A stretch of 64,000 bases of DNA, from positions 62,001 to 126,000 of the forward strand of contig JAHBXC010000003.1 of the NCBI GenBank assembly GCA_019636675.1, given 5' to 3'. Both the position numbers and the translations under genes were made by a program. Below, piece after piece: positions 16,216 through 23,018 of this stretch. The notes beneath the pieces are model-generated. The model had not been told where the DNA came from, searched no databases, and saw only the letters and a program-made list of their open reading frames with translations. Source of the stretch: Phycisphaeraceae bacterium. Lineage in GTDB: Bacteria > Planctomycetota > Phycisphaerae > Phycisphaerales > UBA1924. Every line of letters starts with the position of its first letter. The stretch's first letter is position 1.

Positions 16216-17423
16216 TCAACAAAGCCATCAAAGATATCACGAGCAGCGACCTCGTTGCACTCGTCGCCAACGGGACCGAAGAGGGTCGAAATCTCGAATT
16301 CAAGCGTGAACTGCCGGGCTCCGCAGACAAGGACAAGGCCGAGCTGTGCGCCGATGTGTCCTCCTTCGCCAACACCGCAGGCGGCTACATCCTCTACGGT
16401 GTCGAGGAGACGAACGGAGCGGCGTCGGCGGTCCCGGGCCTGCGCGATGCCAACCCAGACGCAACGAACCTTCGGCTCCATCAGATACTGTCTTCGGGGA
16501 TCGATCCGCCGATCCCGGGTGTTGCATTCCAGGCGATTTCTACGGACTCCGGAGCAGTCGTGATCGCCGTTCATGTGCCGCGGAGCTGGCGAGCGCCCCA
16601 CCTGGTTAAGTACCGCGGTTCGTTCCGTATGTACGCGCGAACGAGCAATGGCAAACAGCCGCTCGATGCTCAGGAGATCCGGCGCGTGTTCGAGAGCACA
16701 GTGAGCGCCGCCGAGGCCATCCGGCGTTGGCGCGACGACCGCATCGCGGGGATCCTCGCGAACGACACTCCGATCCGACTCGTGCAGGGAGCAAAGATGG
16801 TGCTCCACATCGTGCCACTCGAATCCCTCGGTGACCCTTTCCGGTTCCCGGCTTCCGACCTCGACGGCAAGCTGAGGGATTTCATGCCGCTTGGCGTGAA
16901 CGGGTGGGATGGGCGCATCAATCTTGATGGTGGGGTGACGCACGGTGGTCGCCCGTATGGAGACCCAAGTAGTCCAGACAGTTCCTACTGCCAAATATTT
17001 CGCTCAGGACGCATCGAGGCAGTCTTTTCAGAACTAGTTCTGGAGCATGCTGGCCGGCGACTCATTGCAAGCATTTGGTATGAGAAGTTGGTTCTGGAAG
17101 CTACTGCCAGATACATCAAGGTCTTGGCCGAGGTCGGCGTATCGTACCCGATCGTCGTGATGCTCTGCTTTCTTGAAGCGCGAGAAGCCATAATGGCGAT
17201 CGATTCCAACCGCTCTGTGCGCGATGTCCACCCAATTGATCGCGATGTGCTCGTTTTTCCCGATGTCGTTCTAGACTCGGCACCTGCAGACTTACCTCGC
17301 GCTCTGCGACCAGTCTTCGATGCGGTGTGGAACGCAAGCGGCATCGCGCGCTCGCTCAACTACGACGAGAAAGGAAACTGGACCGCCGATCACCTCTCCG
17401 GAGTTCCTCTCGAGCGGGTTTGA
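16212..17423 (+). CDS. AlbA_2 / Schlafen-type putative DNA-binding protein
   Basis: A 403-residue protein starting with GTG inside the stop codon of the GmrSD-like gene (GTGA overlap). Residues 23-66 form an AlbA_2 (divergent AAA-4/Schlafen) domain: EEGRNLEFKREL, ELCADVSSFANTAGGYILYGVEE. Residues about 100-140 continue it with VVIAVHVPRSWRAPHLVKYRGSFRMYARTSN. The C-terminal 230 residues have no motif I recognise. AlbA_2 domains bind or process nucleic acid and occur in regulators and in anti-phage proteins. The coupling implies a joint function with the GmrSD-like protein, perhaps target recognition or regulation. No promoter separates the two genes, and codon use is less GC-biased than in the surroundings. 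Confidence 0.82.
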   Translation: MINKAIKDITSSDLVALVANGTEEGRNLEFKRELPGSADKDKAELCADVSSFANTAGGYILYGVEETNGAASAVPGLRDANPDATNLRLHQILSSGIDPPIPGVAFQAISTDSGAVVIAVHVPRSWRAPHLVKYRGSFRMYARTSNGKQPLDAQEIRRVFESTVSAAEAIRRWRDDRIAGILANDTPIRLVQGAKMVLHIVPLESLGDPFRFPASDLDGKLRDFMPLGVNGWDGRINLDGGVTHGGRPYGDPSSPDSSYCQIFRSGRIEAVFSELVLEHAGRRLIASIWYEKLVLEATARYIKVLAEVGVSYPIVVMLCFLEAREAIMAIDSNRSVRDVHPIDRDVLVFPDVVLDSAPADLPRALRPVFDAVWNASGIARSLNYDEKGNWTADHLSGVPLERV

Positions 17424-17452
17424 TGATGCTTGGAGTCGGATGGAGACAACGC

Positions 17453-17562
17453 TCAATCCCCCCTGTACCCCAACTTCTCCATCACCGAATCGAAGTGGTC
17501 CAGGTCGTAGAACTCGAACACGATCGTCCGATGGCTCGCGATCGGCGTGGTTGCGATAGACT
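17453..17562 (-). pseudogene. parB 3'-end remnant
   Basis: Read leftward, this stretch encodes IATTPIASHRTIVFEF then YDLDHFDSVMEKLGYRGD and a TGA stop, matching the C-terminus of the intact ParB (IKAKPGASRGRIVIEF, then YDLDHFDSVMEKLGYKGD). The 48 bases 17470-17517 are identical to 18611-18658, while the sequence further into the gene is diverged. There is no start codon or any other ParB domain. It lies 30 bases after the AlbA_2 gene and about 1.1 kb from the real parB 3' end. Confidence 0.85.
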
Positions 17563-17644
17563 GCGGTGGGCGTCGCTGTCGCATGCGCCGCTCGCTTCAT
17601 GGGTCATGCTCTTGATCACATCTCCAGACAGAGTGCCGCACACC

Positions 17645-18070
17645 ATGCCTTCCCGATCTGTCGGCCTCCGCCCCAAGCGCGTGGCGAAGACGATCAATGC
17701 TGCGTGCATGGTCGCCATGCTCATCGGGGCCGTCCTGTTGCGCTTCCGGCACGAGACCCTCGGGTGGTTTCTGTGGGCCGCCAGCGCGTTCACACTCGCG
17801 TCGCTGACTTTGTACCTCGTCGTCGCCCGCCGACGCGGACCATTATGGCCCCGCGGCGACGGATCCCCCAGGTGCACGAAGTGCCGTTATCCGATCGAGG
17901 CCGACTACGCCGTGTGTCCCGAGTGCGGCCTTGCCCTGACTCCGGAGAAGGTCGAGGCGTCACGCTTTGTCTGGATGGACAGGCGCCTCTTGACCATCCT
18001 GCTCGCGATGGCCGCGTTGGGGTTTGGCGGCGGGTTCCTGGCGCTGGGGATGATGCTGCGGGCGATGTGA
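17645..18070 (+). CDS. Zinc-ribbon membrane protein
   Basis: A 141-residue protein with hydrophobic helices near residues 17-32 and 42-60, a cytoplasmic-type zinc ribbon (CTKCRYPIEADYAVCPECG, four Cys as CxxC...CxxC), and a third hydrophobic segment at the C-terminus (LLTILLAMAALGFGGGFLALG). This ribbon plus membrane helices is common in planctomycete proteins of unknown role. ATG 17645 is chosen; ATG 17606 is an alternative and neither has a strong ribosome binding site. The stop overlaps the start of the next, similar gene. The pair lies between two copies of the parB 3' end. Confidence 0.65.
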   Translation: MPSRSVGLRPKRVAKTINAACMVAMLIGAVLLRFRHETLGWFLWAASAFTLASLTLYLVVARRRGPLWPRGDGSPRCTKCRYPIEADYAVCPECGLALTPEKVEASRFVWMDRRLLTILLAMAALGFGGGFLALGMMLRAM

Positions 18071-18567
18071 TGGAGGCCGTGCTTCGCGCAGGTACCATGC
18101 GAACCATGACGGGCCGATCATCGCGCACTCCTGACGCCCCCCGACAGCGGTTCACCGCGCTGGCGAAGATTTCCTTCCTGCTGGATGCTGTTTACATCTG
18201 CGCCGGTATCGCGATCATCGGCGCGATCATCCTCAACACGCAGTCGATCCCGACGCGGACCGCGTTGCTTCTGAGCGCCCTCGTCGTTCTGCTCCCCATG
18301 CTTCACACAATCATCTTTGTGACCACCTTTCAGCGTCGTGCGCTGGCGATCGTCCCCGGGCACACGCCCCACTGCCTGCGCTGCGGGTACCCGGCGGATG
18401 TGCCGGCGCCGCGGTGTCCGGAGTGCGGCGTGGTTCGGACGGATCGCACCGTGGTGCTCGGCACGCCGCGGTTTCTGCCGGCGGACACGGCGAAGGCGCT
18501 GTGGGGGATGATTCTGTTCGGCGCAGTGCTCGTCGCCGGGATGGTCGTGTGGGCGATGCGGTTCTGA
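18070..18567 (+). CDS. Zinc-ribbon membrane protein
   Basis: About 165 residues with two hydrophobic helices (about 35-85), then CLRCGYPADVPAPRCPECG, and a C-terminal helix (LWGMILFGAVLVAGMVVWAM). Same layout as the preceding gene, so the two are probably ancient duplicates. The ATG at 18070 overlaps the upstream TGA by one base; ATGs at 18097 (preceded by AGG) and 18106 are possible alternatives. It converges on parB with a 26-base gap. Function unknown. Confidence 0.65.
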   Translation: MEAVLRAGTMRTMTGRSSRTPDAPRQRFTALAKISFLLDAVYICAGIAIIGAIILNTQSIPTRTALLLSALVVLLPMLHTIIFVTTFQRRALAIVPGHTPHCLRCGYPADVPAPRCPECGVVRTDRTVVLGTPRFLPADTAKALWGMILFGAVLVAGMVVWAMRF

Positions 18568-18593
18568 GGGGCGAAGAAACCCGCGGCGTCTGC

Positions 18594-19784
18594 TCAGTCG
18601 CCCTTGTATCCCAACTTCTCCATCACCGAATCGAAGTGGTCCAGGTCGTAGAACTCGATCACGATCCTGCCGCGGCTGGCGCCGGGTTTGGCCTTGATCG
18701 CGACCTTGGAGCCCAAGTGGTCGCTGAGGGATTTCTCGAGGGAGACGATCTGGGCGGGGCGCTCTGATGCGGGTTCTGAGGCGCCTCCCCCACTCTTCGC
18801 GCGCGGCGTCACGAGTGAGGCGTCGCCGGTGATGAGGCCTCGCTCGAGGCGCATGGCGAGGCGGTCGTCGGCGCGGCCTTCGGCGATGGCGCTGAGTTCG
18901 TTGGCCGCCTCGCGCTCGAGGACGCGGACCGTCCAGTCGCCCTTGTGGGCCGAGTGGGCGAAGAGGCGGCGCGTCTCGCCCTCGGGGAGGGAGAGGAGGG
19001 CCTTGGCGTGGCCGACCGTGAGTTTCGCGTGGGCGAGCAGGTCGAGGATGTCGGGCTCGAGGTCGGTGAGGCGGACGAAGTTGGCGACGGTGGAGCGGTC
19101 GACGCCCATGCGCTGGGCGATCTGCGCGTGGGAGAGCCCGAAGCGCTCGGCGAGGGTGCGGAAGGCGCGGGCCTTGTCGACGGGGTTGAGGTCCTCGCGC
19201 TGGATGTTCTCGACGAGCGCCCACTGGGCGGCGGTCTCGTCGTCGATGCTCACGACGACGGCGGGGACGAGTTCGAGCCCGGCCAGGCGGCTGGCGCGCC
19301 AGCGGCGTTCGCCGGCGATGAGTTCGTAGGGGGGAGAAGACCCTCCCCCCGCCCCCTCCCGCGAGCGGGAGGGGGAGGCGGAAAAGCGGACGACGATGGG
19401 CTGCATCACGCCGGCGGTGCGGATCGAGTCGGCGAGTTCTCGCAGGGAGGCCTCGTCCATCTGCATACGCGGCTGGAAGGGGCTGGGCGCGATGTCGTCG
19501 AGCCCGAGGTAGGCCAGGCGGCGCTGATCGGACGGGGACGCCGGCGCGGCGGAGTGTTTGTGCGGGGTGGGAGAAGCCCCCCCCGCTCCCGGAGCCGACG
19601 GACGCGTCGAGGCGGCGGCGCCGTTGGCTGGAAGTTCTTTCTTTACAGTAGTTTGCGACGCTGGAACCTCGGGCGGCGCGGGCGGCTCGACGGGCACCGG
19701 GGCGCCGATCAGCGACGAAAGTCCTCTCCCGAGTCTGGACTTTGTTTGGGTCGTGTTCGTATCGTTCTGCGCTGCTCGGGCCAT
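18594..19784 (-). CDS. parB: Chromosome partitioning protein ParB
   Basis: A 396-residue ParB/Spo0J. Order: LGRGLSSLIG (residues 18-27, the ParA-stimulating N-terminal motif), a Pro/Ala-rich linker, the ParB/Srx CTPase domain (SPFQPRMQMDEASLRELADSI, GVMQPIVVR, YELIAGERRWRA with GERRWR at 158-163, ALVENIQREDLN), the parS-binding HTH (RFGLSHAQIAQRMGVDRSTVANFVRL), and the dimerisation tail IVIEFYDLDHFDSVMEKLG. It loads at parS sites and spreads as a CTP-dependent clamp. Between QPIVVR and YELIAGERR sits an extra stretch SASPSRSREGAGGG encoded by an intergenic-type repeat. parA is not adjacent. parS-like sites lie 0.15-1.7 kb upstream of its start. ATG 19784 is used because it begins the conserved N-terminus. 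Confidence 0.95.
   Translation of the reverse strand: MARAAQNDTNTTQTKSRLGRGLSSLIGAPVPVEPPAPPEVPASQTTVKKELPANGAAASTRPSAPGAGGASPTPHKHSAAPASPSDQRRLAYLGLDDIAPSPFQPRMQMDEASLRELADSIRTAGVMQPIVVRFSASPSRSREGAGGGSSPPYELIAGERRWRASRLAGLELVPAVVVSIDDETAAQWALVENIQREDLNPVDKARAFRTLAERFGLSHAQIAQRMGVDRSTVANFVRLTDLEPDILDLLAHAKLTVGHAKALLSLPEGETRRLFAHSAHKGDWTVRVLEREAANELSAIAEGRADDRLAMRLERGLITGDASLVTPRAKSGGGASEPASERPAQIVSLEKSLSDHLGSKVAIKAKPGASRGRIVIEFYDLDHFDSVMEKLGYKGD
19332..19385 (-). repeat. Intergenic hairpin repeat inserted in frame within parB
   Basis: Contains a 10-base stem CCCCTCCCGC / GCGGGAGGGG (19353-19362 with 19365-19374), the same core as at 31551-31571 and 48379-48400. It encodes about residues 134-151 of ParB, which fall in a loop of the CTPase domain where homologues usually have only a few residues. 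Confidence 0.8.
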
Positions 19785-19831
19785 CCGTGGTCCTCCGTCG
19801 TGCGTCGTTGGTGTCCGATAGAGTAGAGTGC

Positions 19832-20368
19832 ATGGGCACGGAACACAATCCCTCGTCATCGAAACCCCCCCACTCCCCTACCGCTGGACGCGATGTCGCC
19901 TCGACGATCGAGGTTCTGGCGCGTGGGCTGCTGTTCCACGGGGAACGGGTGCTGCTGTGCCGCAATGTGAAGCACGGCTACCGGTACCTCCCGGGCGGGC
20001 ATGTGGAGCCGGGCGAGGCGGCGGCGACGGCCCTGGCTCGAGAGTTCCTGGAGGAATCCGGCGTCGCCGTGCGAGTGGGCGAACTGGTCTGTGTGACGGA
20101 AGGGGGGTTCATGCAGAAGGGGCGCCCTCGCCACGAGATGAACCTGGTGTTCCACGTGGAACTGGCCGCCGACGCCCCCCCCACCGCTCCCGCTGCGTTC
20201 CCGTCGCTCGAGCCCGACATCGCGTTCGACTGGGTGGCGCTGTCCGATATTCCGGGGGCGGACCTGCGTCCGGGCGCGATCCGGGACTGGGTGATTTCCC
20301 GGGTGAAGGCGGGCAACCCGGGCGCTGCGGGGCGACCCTGCGGGTGGCTCAGCGACGGGCTGGCGTGA
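19832..20368 (+). CDS. NUDIX hydrolase
   Basis: A 178-residue protein. The Nudix box is complete: GHVEPGEAAATALAREFLEESGV (GX5EX7REUXEEXGU), preceded by VLLCRNVKHGYRYLPG. Substrate not predictable; such proteins hydrolyse nucleoside diphosphates linked to another moiety. It is divergent from parB with 47 bases between starts. Two parS-like palindromes lie inside the coding sequence, one degenerate (19932-19947) and one at 20148-20163, read as FHGE and FHVE. Confidence 0.88.
   Translation: MGTEHNPSSSKPPHSPTAGRDVASTIEVLARGLLFHGERVLLCRNVKHGYRYLPGGHVEPGEAAATALAREFLEESGVAVRVGELVCVTEGGFMQKGRPRHEMNLVFHVELAADAPPTAPAAFPSLEPDIAFDWVALSDIPGADLRPGAIRDWVISRVKAGNPGAAGRPCGWLSDGLA
19932..19947. promoter_or_regulatory. 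parS: Degenerate parS-like site
   Basis: TGTTCCACGGGGAACG differs from the palindrome TGTTCCACGTGGAACA at two positions. Inside the NUDIX coding sequence, near parB. Confidence 0.5.
20148..20163. promoter_or_regulatory. parS: parS site (ParB-binding)
   Basis: TGTTCCACGTGGAACT matches the bacterial parS palindrome at 15 of 16 positions, with the full core CCACGTGG. Within the NUDIX gene, about 360 bases from the parB start. Confidence 0.85.
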
Positions 20369-20447
20369 ATCGCGACGGCGAGGGCAGGGGGGTCAATCAC
20401 ACCCGAGAACGCGTCGATAGACCCTGCGGGCCCGATCGTTCGCAGGG

Positions 20448-20463
20448 TGTTCCACGTGGAACG
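20448..20463. promoter_or_regulatory. parS: parS site (ParB-binding)
   Basis: TGTTCCACGTGGAACG, 15 of 16 positions, in the 152-base gap between the NUDIX and histidine kinase genes. Confidence 0.87.
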
Positions 20464-20520
20464 CTTCTCGGACGCCGGCGCACGGATGTGCCGCGTACCC
20501 CGGGCCGGGAGGGAAGCGTG

Positions 20521-21462
20521 ATGACTCGCACCCCTGCATCTGTCGACCTGCCGCGATCGGGCGTGAAGCCGTCGATCCCGGCGTCATCCCAAGAATCGGC
20601 CCAGGACACGACGGCCAACCCGCTGATGGCCCTCGACTCGATGGACCGCGCCACGCTCGAGCGGACGATGACCGCCGGGCAACTCGCCGGGATGTTCGCG
20701 CACGAGCTGTCCAACATCCTGACCCCCCTGCTGAGTTACGCCCAGTTGGCGCTCGCGCAGCCCGACGACGAAGCCCTGAGCCACAAGGCGCTCACCAAGG
20801 CCGCCGAGGGCGCGCAGCGGGCCGCGTTCCTCGTGGACGCCCTTCTTGGCAAGCGCGGCGGGCCCGAAACCCGCGATCGAGACGCCGAATCCGCGACCAG
20901 CCCCCTGCTGTCGCTCGCGCCGGCCTGCGAGGTCGGCGATTGCGTGCGGCACTCGCTTTCCGCGGTGTTTCGCGCTCCAGGGGCGGCCATGGACCGCTCG
21001 CGCATCGCGATCGAGTTGGATCTGAGCCCGAACATGCACGCCGCGATCCACCCGATCGCGCTCGAACAGGTGCTTCACAACCTGCTCAACAACGCCCGCC
21101 TCGCGGTTCGCGAGCTGCCCGACGCGTCGATCCGCGTCGAGGTCGGCTCGCCGGCAGGGGGGTGTTCCACGGGGAACAGCGCCGATGGGCGAATCGAGAT
21201 CCGCGTGCGCGACAGCGGCTACGGCGTGCCCGATCACCTTCGGGCCCGGCTCTTCGAGCCCTTTGTCAGCAGCCGCGCCGGGCAGGGGGGGTTCGGTCTC
21301 GGCCTCGCGGTCTGCAAGCGTCTCGTCGAGCAGGCGGGGGGAACGATCACCCTCGAGCCCGCCAGCGAACACGCCGGCGCGTCGTTCCTCGTGACGCTCC
21401 CGCGCGCACGCCAGCCCGTCGCGGCGACGCCCGACACGGACGCCAGACGCCTCGCCGCGTAA
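20521..21462 (+). CDS. Soluble sensor histidine kinase
   Basis: A 313-residue protein with no membrane segment. The HisKA-like region carries His61 in GMFAHELSNILTPLLSYAQLAL, and the HATPase domain has the N box (HNLLNNARLAV, Asn190/191), G1 (DSGYGVPDHLRARLFEPF, from residue 231) and G2 (GGFGLGLAVCKRLVEQAGG). No input domain or partner response regulator is visible nearby. A ribosome binding site GGGAGGGAAG precedes ATG 20521. A linker inside the ATPase domain (GGCSTGNS) is encoded by a degenerate parS (21163-21178). It is flanked by parS sites on both sides. Confidence 0.9.
   Translation: MTRTPASVDLPRSGVKPSIPASSQESAQDTTANPLMALDSMDRATLERTMTAGQLAGMFAHELSNILTPLLSYAQLALAQPDDEALSHKALTKAAEGAQRAAFLVDALLGKRGGPETRDRDAESATSPLLSLAPACEVGDCVRHSLSAVFRAPGAAMDRSRIAIELDLSPNMHAAIHPIALEQVLHNLLNNARLAVRELPDASIRVEVGSPAGGCSTGNSADGRIEIRVRDSGYGVPDHLRARLFEPFVSSRAGQGGFGLGLAVCKRLVEQAGGTITLEPASEHAGASFLVTLPRARQPVAATPDTDARRLAA
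21163..21178. promoter_or_regulatory. parS: Degenerate parS-like site within the kinase gene
   Basis: TGTTCCACGGGGAACA differs from the perfect palindrome only at position 10. It encodes part of a linker (CSTGN) in the kinase. Confidence 0.6.
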
Positions 21463-21496
21463 CGATGGGGGGGGCTCACTCGAAACACACAAGGGG

Positions 21497-21512
21497 TGTT
21501 CCACGTGGAACA
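21497..21512. promoter_or_regulatory. parS: Perfect parS site within a terminator-like palindrome
   Basis: TGTTCCACGTGGAACA, a perfect parS, is the centre of a longer near-perfect palindrome (about 21489-21521, arms ACAAGGGG and CCCCTTTGT). It sits in the 85-base gap between the converging kinase and ABC genes and could also act as a bidirectional terminator. Confidence 0.9.
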
Positions 21513-21547
21513 CCCCTTTGTCATTTCACCGGTGGGGGGGGTGGCGC

Positions 21548-22657
21548 TCAGTCGCGCAGGAGCACGACCTCGCGCGGGTCGATGGTGATCGAGACGGCGT
21601 CGCCCGGCGCGTACGCGTGGCGCGGGTTCATCTCGAAGAGCTTGACCCGCCTGGCCGCTCGATCGCCATTTGGCTTGAGTTCAACCCAATGCTGCGCCAT
21701 CTCGCCGAGGTAAATAGTCTCTAAGTGCTTACCCGACAAAGCGTTATGCCCATCGAGCTCGGACGGGACGCCCTCGCTCCCGGGCCGCAGGTTCATCGAC
21801 TCGGGCCGGATGAGGCATGTCAACTTCCCGGAAGTGGGGGGTGTTCCAGCGCCGTTCGTCTCGCTCGCCGCCAGCGCGCCGATCTCCGTCGTCACCGTGA
21901 CACGCCCGTTCGAGCGCTCCGCGACCGAGCCCTCGAAGAAGTTCGTCGGCCCCAGGAAGTCCGCCACGAAGCGGTCGCGAGGCCTCTCGTACAACTCCCG
22001 CGGCGCCCCGACCTGCATGATCCGGCCGCCCGACATCACCGCCATCGAGTCGGCCATGCTCAGCGCTTCCTTCTGGTCGTGCGTCACATACACCGCCGTC
22101 ACGTTCGTCGCGCGGCAGATCCTCCGGATCTCATCACGCAACTCGTGGCGAAGTTTCGCATCAAGGTTGCTCAACGGCTCGTCGAGCAGCAGCACATCCG
22201 GCTCGACCACGAGCGCACGCGCGAGCGCGACTCGCTGCTGCTGGCCGCCCGACAACTGCGCAGGGCGGCGCTCCGCCTTGTCGCCCATCTGCACCGCGTC
22301 GAGCGCGTGCTTCACGCGCCGTGCGCGGTCTTCCTTCGGCACTTTGCGGGCTTTCAGGCCGAATTCCACGTTGTCCCACACCGTCATGTGCGGCCACAGC
22401 GCGTAGCTCTGGAACACCATCCCGGCGTTGCGCTTGTTCGGCGGCAGTCTGGTCACATCGCGCTCGCCGAAGCGGATCGATCCCGCGCTCGGCTCGATGA
22501 ACCCGGCGATCAAGCGCAGCAGCGTCGTCTTGCCGCAGCCCGAAGGGCCCAGCAGAAAGAACAACTGCCCGCGACCGATCGTCAGCGACACATCGTCCAC
22601 GGCGACCGTGGTCCCGAAGCGCTTCGTCAGTCCCATCAACGAGATCGGTGTCGTCAT
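21548..22657 (-). CDS. ABC transporter ATP-binding protein (PotA/FbpC type)
   Basis: A 369-residue ATPase of the spermidine/iron/sulfate importer class. Walker A GPSGCGKTT (37-45), Q-loop FQSYALWPHMTVWDNV, signature LSGGQQQRVALARAL, Walker B VLLLDEPLSNLDAKLR, switch VYVTHDQKEALSMAD, and a C-terminal TOBE-like domain (FFEGSV, LTCLIRPESMNL) of about 120 residues. Substrate is not certain; polyamine or Fe3+ are common for this class. No permease or binding-protein gene lies next to it. The stretch around 21660-21740, encoding part of the TOBE region, is less GC-rich than the rest. Upstream is a large composite repeat. Confidence 0.9.
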   Translation of the reverse strand: MTTPISLMGLTKRFGTTVAVDDVSLTIGRGQLFFLLGPSGCGKTTLLRLIAGFIEPSAGSIRFGERDVTRLPPNKRNAGMVFQSYALWPHMTVWDNVEFGLKARKVPKEDRARRVKHALDAVQMGDKAERRPAQLSGGQQQRVALARALVVEPDVLLLDEPLSNLDAKLRHELRDEIRRICRATNVTAVYVTHDQKEALSMADSMAVMSGGRIMQVGAPRELYERPRDRFVADFLGPTNFFEGSVAERSNGRVTVTTEIGALAASETNGAGTPPTSGKLTCLIRPESMNLRPGSEGVPSELDGHNALSGKHLETIYLGEMAQHWVELKPNGDRAARRVKLFEMNPRHAYAPGDAVSITIDPREVVLLRD

Positions 22658-22679
22658 ATCGCGCACAGGGTAGCGCGGA

Positions 22680-22913
22680 TGAGGCAGCAGGGAGCGGGGA
22701 GCAGGGAGCAGGGAGAGGGCAATGGGAAATGGGCAATGGGGGAGGGGGGGAGGGCAGTGGGGGTGGCGTGGTACGGCGCGGCCGTGCCACGATCCATGCG
22801 CGTCAGGGAAAGGCGCCCAGCGCACACGCCCAACCTCCCGCCGCTCCCTTCTGTCTGCTCCCCACTCCCTTCCCCCCCCATTGCCCATTGCCGACTGCCC
22901 ATTGCCTTCCCCC
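22680..22913. repeat. Composite inverted repeat element (heptamer arms, hairpin core)
   Basis: Left arm: GGGAGCA-class then GCAATGG-class units (22680-22760). Core: GTGGCGTGGTACGGC / GCCGTGCCAC hairpin (about 22763-22792). Right arm: CTGCTCCCCACTCCCT (22855-22870) then ATTGCCC, ATTGCCG, ACTGCCC and ATTGCC units to 22906. It occupies most of the 361-base gap between the ABC gene and the first dockerin protein. The remaining 22914-23018 holds the next gene's start region with no other clear feature. Confidence 0.85.
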
Positions 22914-23018
22914 CCGCCTTCTTTTCACAACTTTCATCTTGCACCACAGGACATTCGGTGGTAGTTATTGAACTGTCGCCGCGTGCATCCCCGCGCGGCA
23001 GCCGCAAGGGGCAGGTTC

